From an uncultured Ectothiorhodospiraceae bacterium (GTDB taxonomy: Bacteria > Pseudomonadota > Gammaproteobacteria > XJ16 > Halofilaceae), in assembly GCA_913055615.1 (NCBI GenBank), contig CAJXKK010000014.1, positions 1-64,000 of the forward strand: a stretch of 64,000 nucleotides of DNA, written 5' to 3'. Positions 1 to 8,196 of the stretch are shown here, one piece after another. A program made the position numbers and the translations under genes. The notes under the pieces are model-generated. The model saw only the letters and a program-made list of their open reading frames with translations, searched no databases and was not told the DNA's origin. Every line of letters begins with the position of its first letter. The stretch's first letter is position 1.

Positions 1-1254
1 TACATCATCAGCATGACCCAGGGGCGGGACGACCTGCTCACGCTGCTGCTGCTCGCGCGCTGGGCCGGACTGACCACGCCGGATGGCCGCGTCGACCTCG
101 ACGTCGCGCCGCTTTTCGAGACGGTCGGCGACCTCGAGGCCGGGCCGCAGATCATGGAGCAGATGCTCAACGACCCGAATTACCGCGACCACCTTGCCGC
201 GCGCGGCGACCGCCAGGTCGTCATGGTCGGTTACTCCGACTCCAGCAAGGACGGCGGCCTGGTCGCCTCGCGCTGGGCCCTGCAGTGCGCCCAGGCGGAT
301 CTCGTCGGCGTGGCCGACCGCTTCGGCGTTGACCTGACCTTCTTCCACGGCCGCGGCGGCACCACCAGCCGCGGCGGCGGGCGCATCCACCGCGCGATCC
401 GCTCCGCGCCCCGCGGCTCGGTGCGCGGGCGCCTGCGCGTGACGGAGCAGGGCGAGGTCATCCACACCAAGTACGGTGTGCGCTCCACCGCCATGCGGAC
501 GCTGGAGACCAGCCTGGCGCCGGTCCTCCAGGCGACCGGCGCACCGCAGCCGCTCGACCCGCGCGAGGACGAATGGGCGCGCATGATGAGCGGGATCGCC
601 CGCGCCAGCCGCGCCGCCTACCGCGGTCTCGTCTACGAGGACGATCGTTTCCTGGAATACTTCCGTCACGCAACGCCCATCGACGTGATCGAGCGTATGG
701 CGATCGGCTCGCGGCCCTCGGCGCGCAAGGCCGACCAGCGCATCGAGAACCTGCGGGCCATCCCCTGGGTGTTCGCCTGGACGCAGAGCCGTCAGGTCCT
801 GCCGGGCTGGTTCGGCCTCGGCTCCGGCCTACAGGCGGCGATCGATCAATGGGGTGAAGAGGCCGTCGCGGAGATGCTCTCGGACTGGCCGTTCCTGGCG
901 AACGTGGTCAACGACACCGAGATGGTGCTGGCTAAGGTCGACCTTGGCATCGGCGCCTGGTACGCCGAACTCGCCCCCGAGCACAGCCGGCCGGTGTTCG
1001 ACCTGATCCAGGCCGAATACGACCGCAGCGTCGATCTCATCCTGCGCCTCAAGGGCAATCGGCAACTGCTGGACGACGAGCCCGCGCTGAAGCGCTCGAT
1101 CGGCCTGCGCAACCCGTACATGGACCCGATGAGCCTCGTCCAGGTGGATCTGCTCGCGCGCTGGCGAGCGGGCGGGCGCGAGGACGACGCGCTGTTCCGC
1201 TCGCTGCTGTCGACGGTCAATGGCATCGCCCATGGGCTGCAGCAATCGGGCTGA
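1..1254 (+). CDS. ppc: Phosphoenolpyruvate carboxylase, C-terminal part (5' end outside window)
   Basis: This is the C-terminal 417 residues of phosphoenolpyruvate carboxylase, which adds bicarbonate to PEP to make oxaloacetate and refills the TCA cycle. The frame is open from base 1, so the gene starts upstream of the window. Family signatures are visible: GYSDSSKDGG, FHGRGGTTSRGGG and the C-terminal TVNGIAHGLQQSG, which replaces the usual ...GxRNTG ending. The FHGRGG loop, important for PEP and bicarbonate chemistry, is intact. It converges with the LysR gene, leaving 42 bp between the stop codons and no obvious U-tract terminator. Identification is firm; only the length of the missing N-terminus is unknown. 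Confidence 0.95.
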   Translation, partial: YIISMTQGRDDLLTLLLLARWAGLTTPDGRVDLDVAPLFETVGDLEAGPQIMEQMLNDPNYRDHLAARGDRQVVMVGYSDSSKDGGLVASRWALQCAQADLVGVADRFGVDLTFFHGRGGTTSRGGGRIHRAIRSAPRGSVRGRLRVTEQGEVIHTKYGVRSTAMRTLETSLAPVLQATGAPQPLDPREDEWARMMSGIARASRAAYRGLVYEDDRFLEYFRHATPIDVIERMAIGSRPSARKADQRIENLRAIPWVFAWTQSRQVLPGWFGLGSGLQAAIDQWGEEAVAEMLSDWPFLANVVNDTEMVLAKVDLGIGAWYAELAPEHSRPVFDLIQAEYDRSVDLILRLKGNRQLLDDEPALKRSIGLRNPYMDPMSLVQVDLLARWRAGGREDDALFRSLLSTVNGIAHGLQQSG

Positions 1255-1296
1255 GCCGGGTGTGGTCGAGGCGCCGCCACGTGGACACGGTCGATC

Positions 1297-2160
1297 TCAG
1301 GTCTCGGCCAGTGCCTGCGCGAGCCGGTCGACCAGCACCTCCTCGAACTCGGACCCGAGCCGCTCGGCCGTGAGCTCGCCGAGGTGCAGTTCGATGTCTG
1401 CGTGGCCTGGCTCCGGCAGGCCGAGCGCCGCACCGACATCGAGCAGCCCCTGTCCGATGCGCGGTGCCGGGATGGGCATCACGGCCCGCCGCTGCTGTAC
1501 CGCCTGCTCGAGCGCCCAGCCGTTCTCGCCGGTGTGCACGACGGCGTAGGGGACGTTCTTCTCCTCCAGGGCACCGAGGGCGAGGCAGCGATAGGGGCAG
1601 TTCTCCGGTGCCACCGCCAGCGGCAACGGCTTGTCCTCCGACCACCGGAAATCGGGGTGGCCCGCCCACACCATGCGCTCGCGCGCGACGAACCGACCGG
1701 CGGGCGTGCCTGGACAGCGCGTCAGCATCGCCGCGTCGAGCCGGCCCTGCTGCACCATCTCGGCGAGCACCGGGCTGCGGTGGCACGCCACCACGGGGTC
1801 CGTGCCCGTGTCGTGCCACGCCGTCTTCACGACCAGCGGCATCACGAACTCCGCGTACCGGTCCGGCACCCCGAAGCGCAGCGCCTCGGGCTCCGCACCG
1901 GTGACCACGTCGACGGCCTCCTTGTGCAGCCGCAGCAGATACTGCGCACACGGCAGGAGCGCCTCGCCCGCGGGGGTCAACTCGACCACCCGCGTCGAAC
2001 GCCGGAACAGCCGTCGTCCCAGCAGCTCCTCGAAACGGCGCACGCGCTGGCTGACGGTCGTTTGGCTGCAGTGCAGGCGCTCGGCTGCCGCGGTGAACCC
2101 GCCGACATCCACCACCGTCACGAAGGCCTCGTAGAGTTCAGTCCCGCAGGGGCGTGCCAT
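1297..2160 (-). CDS. LysR-family transcriptional regulator
   Basis: A 287-residue LysR-type regulator. Residues 1–62 form the winged helix-turn-helix (AFVTVVDVGGFTAAAERLHC, then SQTTVSQRVRRFEELLGRRL), followed by a ligand-binding domain of the periplasmic-binding-protein fold. The start at 2160 is preceded by AAAGGAG seven bases away and begins exactly at the HTH; the frame is open further upstream, but that extension has no family counterpart. Regulators of this family usually control a neighbouring or divergent gene, but here the upstream side is a repeat-bearing intergenic region and the downstream neighbour ppc is convergent, so the target and the ligand are unknown. Confidence 0.85.
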   Translation of the reverse strand: MARPCGTELYEAFVTVVDVGGFTAAAERLHCSQTTVSQRVRRFEELLGRRLFRRSTRVVELTPAGEALLPCAQYLLRLHKEAVDVVTGAEPEALRFGVPDRYAEFVMPLVVKTAWHDTGTDPVVACHRSPVLAEMVQQGRLDAAMLTRCPGTPAGRFVARERMVWAGHPDFRWSEDKPLPLAVAPENCPYRCLALGALEEKNVPYAVVHTGENGWALEQAVQQRRAVMPIPAPRIGQGLLDVGAALGLPEPGHADIELHLGELTAERLGSEFEEVLVDRLAQALAET

Positions 2161-2652
2161 GAGTGCTCCTTTACCTGAGACGGTCACGACCGCCCGTGCA
2201 TGCGAGCCATTCTCCGAGCGCGATCCCCCGCGCGGATCCGGATCGCGGTCGCCTATCCAAAAATACTCCGTTAGCTCGCTATCGGTATTAGAAAATACTA
2301 TGGGTAACGCAGATTGCGAGACGAAGTGCCTTTCATGATCCACATTCACAAGGTCGCTTCAAGTCGCGTGGGTCGAGGTTCGCGGTGCCAGTTCGGGTAC
2401 CGGAGCCGATCGCGCCCGGGTCAAGAGAGCGCATGCCTTACGCGGGAATAACCGGGGTCAAAAGAACGAATAACTAATAACTGGAATAACTGGGAATAAC
2501 TGGGAATAACTAAATAACTGGGTACTTCGGGGGCACTTCAAAACGGTCGGGGGCATTCCGCAGACTCGCTGCTCGGGCAAAGCGGGGCATGCTTCGATGC
2601 TGGACCACGCCCCCATGTCGCCACGCAGCCGGGGCGACGGGCGGACCGCGCC
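2161..2652. other. Intergenic region with promoter-like AT-rich DNA and repeats; no gene
   Basis: No credible gene is visible in this 492-bp gap. Positions 2250–2310 are AT-rich relative to the surroundings and carry AAAATACT twice (about 2259 and 2291), around a GCTCGCTATCGG core. This is a plausible LysR promoter or operator region, but I cannot assign boxes. The second half contains the short tandem repeat listed separately. Confidence 0.5.
2443..2522. repeat. Short tandem repeat, GGGAATAACT unit
   Basis: About 80 bp contain at least six GAATAACT/AATAACT units. The best array is GGAATAACT, GGGAATAACT, GGGAATAACT then AAATAACTGGG around 2482–2521, with a GGGAATAACC and a GGGGTCAAAAGAACGAATAACT segment just upstream. 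The A+T-rich units stand out against the GC-rich background. The GGGGTCA...AATAAC style resembles sequence seen beside REP-associated tyrosine transposase genes in other proteobacteria; that comparison is from memory and no transposase is present here. Confidence 0.7.
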
Positions 2653-4023
2653 TCAGACCGATTCCTCCGTGCGCAGCGTCATCCGCACCCGCAGCCCCGG
2701 CTCATTGTCTTCGAGGAGCAGATCGCCGCTGTGCAGTTTCGCGACGGCAGCCACCAGGCTGAGCCCGAGGCCGCTGCCCGGTGAGCGGCGGTGCGTCTCC
2801 AGGCGCACGAAGCGTTCCAGGACGTTCTCGCGCTCGTCCGCGGGGACACCCGGCCCGCTGTCGGCGACGACGAGTTCCGGTCCGGCCTCGGTCTCGCGGG
2901 CGGCGAGTTCGATGCGGCCGCCCGACGGGGCGTATTTCACGGCATTGTCGACGAGGTTGGTCAGGGCCTGGAACAGCAGATCGCGGTCGCCCAGCGTACG
3001 GATGTGCTCGCCTGGTTCGACCACCAGCGTCTGCTCGTGCGCGGCGGCGACGGGTTCATAGAGTTCGCCGACGTCGTCGATCAGATCGCTCAGGTCGATG
3101 CGGCCGAAGCGCCGGCGGCTGCCCGACTCGACTTCTGCGATCCGCAGCAGGGCGTGGAACGTGTTCAGCAGGCCGTCCGCGTCGGCGATGGCCTGATCGA
3201 GCAGGGTGCCGTCGGGATCGTCGCCCGCCTGCAGGCGCTCCAGGCGCCAGCGCAGCCGCGTCAGCGGTGTCCGCAGGTCATGCGCGATGTTGTCCGAGAC
3301 CTGGCGCACGCCATCCATCAGGTCCTGGATCTGGTCCAGCATCCGATTGAGGTTCAGGCTCAGGCGATCGAAGGCGTCATCGGCACCGCGGATCGGCACC
3401 CGCTGCTGGAGTTCACCGGCCATCACCTCGTGCGCGGTCTGGTTGATCCGCTGCAATCGCTTCGCGAGCATCCGGCTGGTGATGAAACCACCGCCGATCG
3501 CCAGCGCCACCGCGATGCCCAGCCCCCATGCCGAGGCGCCGGCGATCAGGCGCTGGAACGAGCGTTCCGTGAAGACATTGCGGCCGACCAGCAGATGCAG
3601 GCCATTGCCGAGCGTGAAGGCACGCGCGCGTACGGGGTAGGCGGCGTTGCTGCCGCGGTCGAGCTGGAATTCGAGCCAGCCGGTTGCATCCGGTGCGACC
3701 GGTTCCGGCCAGCGATCGATGTTGCCGGCGATCGGGTTCATTTCCTTGTCGGTCAGCAGGTACACGGACTGACCGCCGATATTGGCCGCGGACTTGTTGC
3801 TGATCTCGCGTGCCAGCGCGCCCGTGCCGCCGTTGCGGTAGCGGTTGGCGAGTTCCGCGACCTCCGTGGCGATGGCGGCGTCCGTCTGGCGCGCGAGATA
3901 GCCGGCGGTGGCGTAGTGCACGAAGCCGAGCAGGCCGACCACCGATACGGTGAACAGCGCTGTGTAGAGCGCGGCGAGGCGGAAGGTCGCGCTCTTGAGG
4001 AGCGGTCTGATCTGCATGTTCAT
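2653..4023 (-). CDS. Sensor histidine kinase (HAMP, HisKA, HATPase)
   Basis: A 456-residue inner-membrane histidine kinase. Two transmembrane segments (about 13–36 and 163–184) flank a periplasmic sensor domain of about 125 residues. A HAMP linker follows (about 185–238), then the dimerisation helix with phospho-acceptor His248 in SDNIAHDLRTPLTRLRW and a GHKL ATPase domain with the N box around Asn360 (LVDNAVKYAP), DSGPG at 389–393 and GSGLGL at about 416–421. It lies 120 bp downstream of the response-regulator gene on the same strand and is its likely partner. The signal sensed is unknown; the adjacent HtrA-type protease suggests an envelope or metal stress input, which is inference. Confidence 0.93.
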   Translation of the reverse strand: MNMQIRPLLKSATFRLAALYTALFTVSVVGLLGFVHYATAGYLARQTDAAIATEVAELANRYRNGGTGALAREISNKSAANIGGQSVYLLTDKEMNPIAGNIDRWPEPVAPDATGWLEFQLDRGSNAAYPVRARAFTLGNGLHLLVGRNVFTERSFQRLIAGASAWGLGIAVALAIGGGFITSRMLAKRLQRINQTAHEVMAGELQQRVPIRGADDAFDRLSLNLNRMLDQIQDLMDGVRQVSDNIAHDLRTPLTRLRWRLERLQAGDDPDGTLLDQAIADADGLLNTFHALLRIAEVESGSRRRFGRIDLSDLIDDVGELYEPVAAAHEQTLVVEPGEHIRTLGDRDLLFQALTNLVDNAVKYAPSGGRIELAARETEAGPELVVADSGPGVPADERENVLERFVRLETHRRSPGSGLGLSLVAAVAKLHSGDLLLEDNEPGLRVRMTLRTEESV

Positions 4024-4143
4024 GATCCAGCCGCGACGGGCCGCGCGGTGTGAAGGCGCATTCCATGCCCGGGTGCGAGTGTAGCGTTTCGGGGAAGGGC
4101 GTCAGGCACGCTCAGTCCCGGTGCCGCGCGGCGGGAGCGCCGA

Positions 4144-4821
4144 CTAATCCGGCGCGCGCAGCGTGTAACCCGCACCGCGGACGGTCTGCAGCATCTCGTG
4201 TTCATACCCGCGGTCGATCTTCTGGCGCAGCCGGCTGATGTGGACGTCGATCACGTTGGTCTGCGGGTCGAAGTGATAATCCCACACATGCTCCAGCAGC
4301 ATCGTACGCGTGACGACCTGACCGGCGTGACGCATCAGGTACTCGAGCAGCGAGAATTCGCGCGGCTTGAGTTCGATCGTGTCCTGCCCCCGATGCACCG
4401 TCCGGCCCAGCAGGTCCATCTCCAGTTCACCCACGACCAGCCGGGTCTGGTTGCCGGACGGGGACGGGCGGCGCAGCAGGGCCTCGAGCCGGGCGATCAG
4501 TTCGGAGAAGGAAAACGGCTTGACGAGATAGTCGTCGCTGCCCTCGTGCAGACCGGCCACGCGATCATCGACCTGTCCCAGCGCCGACAGGATGAGCACG
4601 GGGGTGGAGATATTGGCCTGGCGGACCGAGCGGATAATCGACAGGCCGTCGACATTCGGCAGCATGCGATCGACGATCATGGCATCGAACTCCTCGTAGA
4701 GCGCGAGGAAGAGGCCGTCCTTGCCATCGCTTGCCTGTTCGACGGTGTAGCCGTGCTCGCGCAGCCCCTTGGAGAGGTACGCCGCGACTTCCGCTTCGTC
4801 TTCAATCACCAGAATGCGCAT
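4144..4821 (-). CDS. OmpR/PhoB-family response regulator
   Basis: A 225-residue two-component response regulator. The receiver domain (1–115) has the acidic pocket at E7/D8, phospho-acceptor Asp51 in MIVDRMLPNVDG and a conserved lysine in YLVKPFSF. The C-terminal winged helix (about 128–222) ends in the usual RQKID...VRGAGYTL signature. Phosphorylated by the downstream kinase, it should bind tandem promoter repeats as a dimer. It is separated from the upstream protease gene by a strong terminator (4898–4926), so the regulator–kinase pair probably has its own promoter in the 76 bp between 4822 and 4897. Confidence 0.95.
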   Translation of the reverse strand: MRILVIEDEAEVAAYLSKGLREHGYTVEQASDGKDGLFLALYEEFDAMIVDRMLPNVDGLSIIRSVRQANISTPVLILSALGQVDDRVAGLHEGSDDYLVKPFSFSELIARLEALLRRPSPSGNQTRLVVGELEMDLLGRTVHRGQDTIELKPREFSLLEYLMRHAGQVVTRTMLLEHVWDYHFDPQTNVIDVHISRLRQKIDRGYEHEMLQTVRGAGYTLRAPD

Positions 4822-4897
4822 CGGTCTCCGCCTCGGTTATGGGGCTGCGCCGGGAAACGACCCGAGCGGCGATTGCGGCCGGCCGGGGTCGGGCTGC

Positions 4898-4926
4898 AAA
4901 AAAGGCGGTCCGGAGTCCGGACCGCC
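4898..4926 (-). terminator. Rho-independent terminator of the HtrA-type protease gene
   Basis: On the minus strand a perfect 10-bp stem (GGCGGTCCGG / CCGGACCGCC, 4904–4926) with a 3-nt loop is followed directly by six U (4898–4903). It begins 20 bp after the protease stop codon and separates that transcript from the response-regulator gene. Confidence 0.93.
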
Positions 4927-4946
4927 AGTTACCACCACAGGATGCC

Positions 4947-6392
4947 TTATTCCTGCGCCGGCAGCGTCAGCGACACGAAAAGGGTGTTATCGCCGCGGCG
5001 GATCTGAACCGCCACGGGCTGTTCCGTTGGCAGCGACTCCACGGTCTCCTTGAGCTCTTCGACGCTCGAAAGTTCCTGGCGGCCCAGCCGCAGGAGGATA
5101 TCGCCCGGGCGGATGCCCGCCTCGGCGACCGGACCGGACCCGACGCGCTGGACCAGCAGGCCGCGCTCGCGCAGGTCGAGTTCCTGTCGTTCTTCGGAGG
5201 TCAGTTCGCGCACGGCGACGTTGAGTGCCGTTTCTTCCGCATCGCCGCCGCTACGGCTGCCGTCATCGTTATCGCTACGCCCGTCGGTGTCCTCGTAGTC
5301 GGACAGCGCGCCGACCTCGACCTCGATGGTCCGGCGCTCACCATCGCGCAGCACCCCCACGTCGACCGATTCGCCGGCGCGTATCCGGCCCACCATGGGT
5401 GGCAGGTCGGCCGCCTCGGCGACCTGCTTGCCGTCGAATGAGAGGATCACGTCGCCCGCCTTCAGGCCGGCCTGTTCGGCGGGGCCGTCGGGTACGGTCT
5501 CGGACACCAGCGCCCCGATCGGCTTGTCGAGGCTGAACGACTGGGCGAGGCCACGGTCGATGGGCTGGATGTTGACGCCCAGATAGCCACGCTCCACGCG
5601 GCCGTGCTCCTTGAGCTGCTCCATGACGTCCATGGCCGTATTGATCGGTACCGCGAAAGACAGGCCCATGTAGCCGCCCGAGCGGCTGAAGATCTGCGAG
5701 TTGATACCGATCACCTCGCCCTCGCCGTTGAACAGCGGGCCGCCCGAATTGCCGGGGTTGACGGCCACATCGGTCTGGATGAACGGCGTATAGGTATCAT
5801 TGGGGAGGTTGCGGTTGAGCGCGCTGACGATCCCCTGCGTGGCCGTGTGCTCAAGGCCGAAGGGCGAGCCGATCGCCAGCACCCATTGCCCCACACTGAG
5901 TTGCCCGGAATCCCCGAGTTCGACGGTATCGAGTCCGTCGGCGTCGATCTTGAGCAGGGCGACGTCACTGGGCTTGTCCACGCCCACGACCTCCGCCTCG
6001 TATTCCTGGCGGTCATCCATCTTGACGATGATCTGGTCCGCCTGGTTGACCACGTGCGCATTGGTGAGCACGTAACCGTCGTCGGATACGACGAAACCGG
6101 AACCCAGCGAGCTGCGTTCGCGCTGCTGCTCCGGGCCCCCGCGTTCGAAGCGCTCGAAGAAGTCGCGGAAGGGGCTGTCGGGTGGCAGCCGCTCCATCAG
6201 GCCTTCGGGCATGTTGCCCGACTCGCGCGATACGGTCTGGGTCGTCGCGATGTGTACGACCGCGCTGCGGTTGTTTTCCACGATCCGCGTGAAATCGGGT
6301 ACACGGTCTTCGGCGCCCGCCGGGGCCGTGGCGCCGACAAGAAGCGCCACGCCAACCAGGGCGGGGGTGAGCATCGGAATTCGGGTCCGCAT
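4947..6392 (-). CDS. degP: Periplasmic serine endoprotease, DegP/HtrA/MucD type
   Basis: A 481-residue HtrA-family protease and chaperone that degrades misfolded periplasmic proteins. An N-terminal signal peptide ends near residue 27 (ATAPAGA-ED). The trypsin-like domain carries the triad His113 (LTNAHVV), Asp143 (SDVALLKI) and Ser216 (GNSGGPL). Two PDZ domains follow (about 275–360 and 385–475). The length is normal for DegP/MucD. It has its own terminator and sits upstream of a two-component system on the same strand; the pairing suggests a shared envelope-stress role, though I see no clear sigma-E promoter. Assignment to the family is certain; DegP rather than DegQ or MucD is by architecture only. 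Confidence 0.95.
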   Translation of the reverse strand: MRTRIPMLTPALVGVALLVGATAPAGAEDRVPDFTRIVENNRSAVVHIATTQTVSRESGNMPEGLMERLPPDSPFRDFFERFERGGPEQQRERSSLGSGFVVSDDGYVLTNAHVVNQADQIIVKMDDRQEYEAEVVGVDKPSDVALLKIDADGLDTVELGDSGQLSVGQWVLAIGSPFGLEHTATQGIVSALNRNLPNDTYTPFIQTDVAVNPGNSGGPLFNGEGEVIGINSQIFSRSGGYMGLSFAVPINTAMDVMEQLKEHGRVERGYLGVNIQPIDRGLAQSFSLDKPIGALVSETVPDGPAEQAGLKAGDVILSFDGKQVAEAADLPPMVGRIRAGESVDVGVLRDGERRTIEVEVGALSDYEDTDGRSDNDDGSRSGGDAEETALNVAVRELTSEERQELDLRERGLLVQRVGSGPVAEAGIRPGDILLRLGRQELSSVEELKETVESLPTEQPVAVQIRRGDNTLFVSLTLPAQE

Positions 6393-6525
6393 CCTCGAGT
6401 ATCTCCCGTGTCGTCAATCAAAAAGGGTTTCGCAGGTGACTCATTGTCCAGCGTGGTGCTTTCCGGGGCCTGTCCGCGGTATTACCGCTTGTTCATCATG
6501 CGCCGTGCATCGGGCCGCCCGGCCT

Positions 6526-6972
6526 TCAGCGCTCGCGTTCGATCAACTGCTTGATGTTGGCCACCGCGTGCTCGCTGCCCTCGTGCACGGCACGCCGGAT
6601 CAGTCGCTCGAATGGCCGCATGTACATCTCCAGCCGCCGAAGCTCGAACGTGAAATCAAGCCGGCAGCGTGCAGGGCCGACCGGCTCGAATACGTACTCG
6701 ATGGCGAACGCCGGCCGTTCGACGCCCTCGAACCGCACGCGCCGGTACGCCTCCAGGTCCGTGACCCGGAAAACGGTCTCGCTGCGCCGCCCGCGGTCCA
6801 CCCGGACCTGGCGCGCCCGCGTGCCCGCTTGTACCGCGTCGCCGTCGAGTGGTTCAAGCTCGTGGACCTCGGGCGACCAGCGCGGATAGTTGTCGAAGAA
6901 TTCGGTCGCGACGAACTCGAAGACCGTCGCGACCGGCCGTTCGATCTCCGTGCTGACCTGTGTCCGCACCAT
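6526..6972 (-). CDS. SRPBCC (START-like) family protein
   Basis: A 148-residue protein whose N-terminus, VSTEIERPVATVFEFVATEF, and central hydrophobic-ligand-fold pattern match the SRPBCC/polyketide-cyclase superfamily (helix-grip fold, one domain over the whole length). Members bind lipids or other hydrophobic ligands; no catalytic residue set is recognisable. It is cytoplasmic (no signal peptide). It lies 133 bp downstream of nothing co-oriented except the DUF4168 gene and upstream of the protease gene, all on the minus strand. The ligand and pathway are unknown. Confidence 0.7.
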   Translation of the reverse strand: MVRTQVSTEIERPVATVFEFVATEFFDNYPRWSPEVHELEPLDGDAVQAGTRARQVRVDRGRRSETVFRVTDLEAYRRVRFEGVERPAFAIEYVFEPVGPARCRLDFTFELRRLEMYMRPFERLIRRAVHEGSEHAVANIKQLIERER

Positions 6973-7309
6973 AGCGTGTCCGGAATATCCGCCTGGCCCG
7001 CCAGTGTCGCGCCTGGCCCGCCGTGAGCGCGACCCCGGTGTGTCCGTCAGTCGAAGCGCCGCGGGGTGACGGGGCGCGCCGTGCTGGGCAAACCGCCTTC
7101 AGCGGCGATAACGATCACGAGCCGGGTCGGCAGGAGAGTCCCCGGCAGCAACCGCGGGGGAGGCGGGCGATTGCCTGATCGACGCCCCGGGAACGGGGAT
7201 CCCGGCGTCGTCATACGGCAGGCGCGTGCGTGCGCGACGATTCGCGTCGTGACGACGCTCGGTCGGCCGATGACGCCGCGACCAGCCGCGGCGTCATCCG
7301 GTCAGCGGT
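6973..7309. other. Intergenic region, no gene; hairpin and a C-rich motif
   Basis: No gene is supported in this 337-bp gap. Two items stand out: the hairpin at 7269–7298 just after the DUF4168 gene, and a minus-strand segment at about 7151–7180 (ATCAGGCAATC followed by C-rich sequence) that resembles the tail of the tandem sRNA-like units at 7.9–8.1 kb and may be a decayed third copy. Confidence 0.4.
7269..7298 (-). terminator. Probable terminator hairpin of the DUF4168 gene
   Basis: A perfect 12-bp inverted repeat (GATGACGCCGCG / CGCGGCGTCATC) with a 6-nt loop lies 11 bp after the DUF4168 stop codon. There is no U-tract on the minus strand, so it may be a non-canonical terminator or a 3'-end protecting hairpin. 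Confidence 0.55.
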
Positions 7310-7735
7310 TCAGCCCGAGTTGTCGTTCTTTTCCTGCATCATGCTCTGCAGTTTCGAACGCAGTTCCTCGTCGTTGTTCAGCTTCTTGCCGATGCGACGG
7401 TATTCGGCGATTTTGAGGCCTTCATCGCGGATCGCGCTGACCATGGCCTGCTGGCCCTGCTTGCGCAGTTCCTGCTGCTTCGACTCGTCTTCCGCCTGCT
7501 GCATCTTTTGCCCGTACTCGGCGCGCACGGTCTGCAGCTGCCCGTAGGCGGCCGCGAATTTCTCGAGATCCGCCTCCGTTACCGGCTCGTTCGAGGCGGC
7601 GGCGTCGGACTGGTCGCTGGCGTTTCCGGACTGGCCGGAGCCCTCGGCGTCGGCGGCGCTCACCATTGTTACGGGCGCGAGCACGAGCAGCAGCGCGAGC
7701 ACGATGCCGCCGTTGAGCCGTGTGACGTTGGTCAT
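7310..7735 (-). CDS. Exported DUF4168 family protein
   Basis: A 141-residue secreted protein with a signal peptide (hydrophobic LALLLVLAPVTMVSA ending near residue 27), a short Ser/Gly/Asp-rich linker and a DUF4168 domain (about 48–138, LEKFAAAYGQLQTVRAEY … IGKKLNNDEELRSKLQSMM). DUF4168 proteins are small, probably periplasmic helical proteins of unknown function. The start at 7735 is set by AGGGGAAATCAT immediately upstream; the longer open frame would run through the sRNA-like repeat. The closest upstream elements are those tandem units, whose terminators point toward this gene. Confidence 0.8.
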   Translation of the reverse strand: MTNVTRLNGGIVLALLLVLAPVTMVSAADAEGSGQSGNASDQSDAAASNEPVTEADLEKFAAAYGQLQTVRAEYGQKMQQAEDESKQQELRKQGQQAMVSAIRDEGLKIAEYRRIGKKLNNDEELRSKLQSMMQEKNDNSG

Positions 7736-7880
7736 ATGATTTCCCCTGTGAATTCCACGATCTGTGTAGTAGTTCCCCGGCCCAACCGAGGCCGGACGAA
7801 CGCGCATCCTGCATGCCGCGACCTTTACGGGTCCTGTGCGGCGGATTACAGAGCGTTCATCCGGGTGGCTGGAAGCGGGC

Positions 7881-7908
7881 AAAAAAAGAGCCGCAGCGAG
7901 TGCGGCTC
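7881..7908 (-). terminator. Rho-independent terminator of repeat unit A
   Basis: Minus-strand stem GAGCCGCA / TGCGGCTC (8 bp, 7888–7908) with a 5-nt loop, followed by seven U (7881–7887). It lies about 145 bp upstream of the DUF4168 start, so it does not terminate a known protein gene. Confidence 0.88.
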
Positions 7909-7991
7909 CAGGGGGGGGGGGCTTACCTGATTGCCATCGACCGCGCGGGGGATCAGCCGTCGTTCGATGCTTCGCATTGTGCATGTGTCAA
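7881..7991 (-). ncRNA. Candidate small RNA A (tandem sibling pair)
   Basis: Read on the minus strand, this segment has the layout of a small regulatory RNA: a TTGACA at 7991–7986 that could be a -35 box or an internal sequence, a conserved stem closed by CATCGA … TCGATG, an unpaired segment GGCAATCAGG, an eleven-C run, and a rho-independent terminator with seven U. No start codon with a ribosome-binding site opens a frame of useful length. The same layout is kept in unit B although the loops differ. The 5' end is uncertain because no good -10 box is seen. Function is unknown; the C-rich stretch could pair with Shine-Dalgarno sequences. Confidence 0.5.
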
Positions 7992-8052
7992 AGTGAACCG
8001 GTCCTGTCCGTAGCGTTACGTGGAGTTCATGGAGGGCTGCGGTTACGGGCAG

Positions 8053-8079
8053 AAAAAAAGGCCGCAGGGTGTGCGGCTC
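8053..8079 (-). terminator. Rho-independent terminator of repeat unit B
   Basis: Minus-strand stem of 6 bp (GCCGCA / TGCGGC, 8061–8077) with a 5-nt loop, followed after one base by seven U (8053–8059). Weaker stem than in unit A but the same position. Confidence 0.8.
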
Positions 8080-8158
8080 AAAGGGGGAGGGGATTGCCTG
8101 ATTGCCATCGACCGCCGGTGCGTCCGTCGTTCGATGGGCGGCATTGTGCAGGTGGAGG
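8053..8158 (-). ncRNA. Candidate small RNA B (tandem sibling pair)
   Basis: Second unit of the pair. The minus strand keeps GCACAATGC, the CATCGAACGACGG … CGGTCGATGG hairpin, GGCAATCAGGCAATC, a pyrimidine run CCCCTCCCCCTTT, and a terminator with seven U. Differences from unit A fall mainly in the loop of the first hairpin and in the C-rich run, while both stems are preserved, which is what selection on RNA structure would give. No obvious promoter hexamers are seen. It is bounded by the Nudix gene's 3' end upstream and unit A downstream. Confidence 0.5.
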
Positions 8159-8196
8159 GTGAACCGGTCCTGTAAGTCGTGTTACGCAGTGTTCAT

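Noticed and set aside
2461-2522. Regular spacing resembling a CRISPR array
   Set aside because: Units are only about 10 bp, adjacent without spacers, and no cas genes are near.
7771-7776. GGAACT as a sigma-E -35 box for the DUF4168 gene
   Set aside because: No fitting -10 sequence lies 16–17 bp downstream and the position is too close to the start codon.
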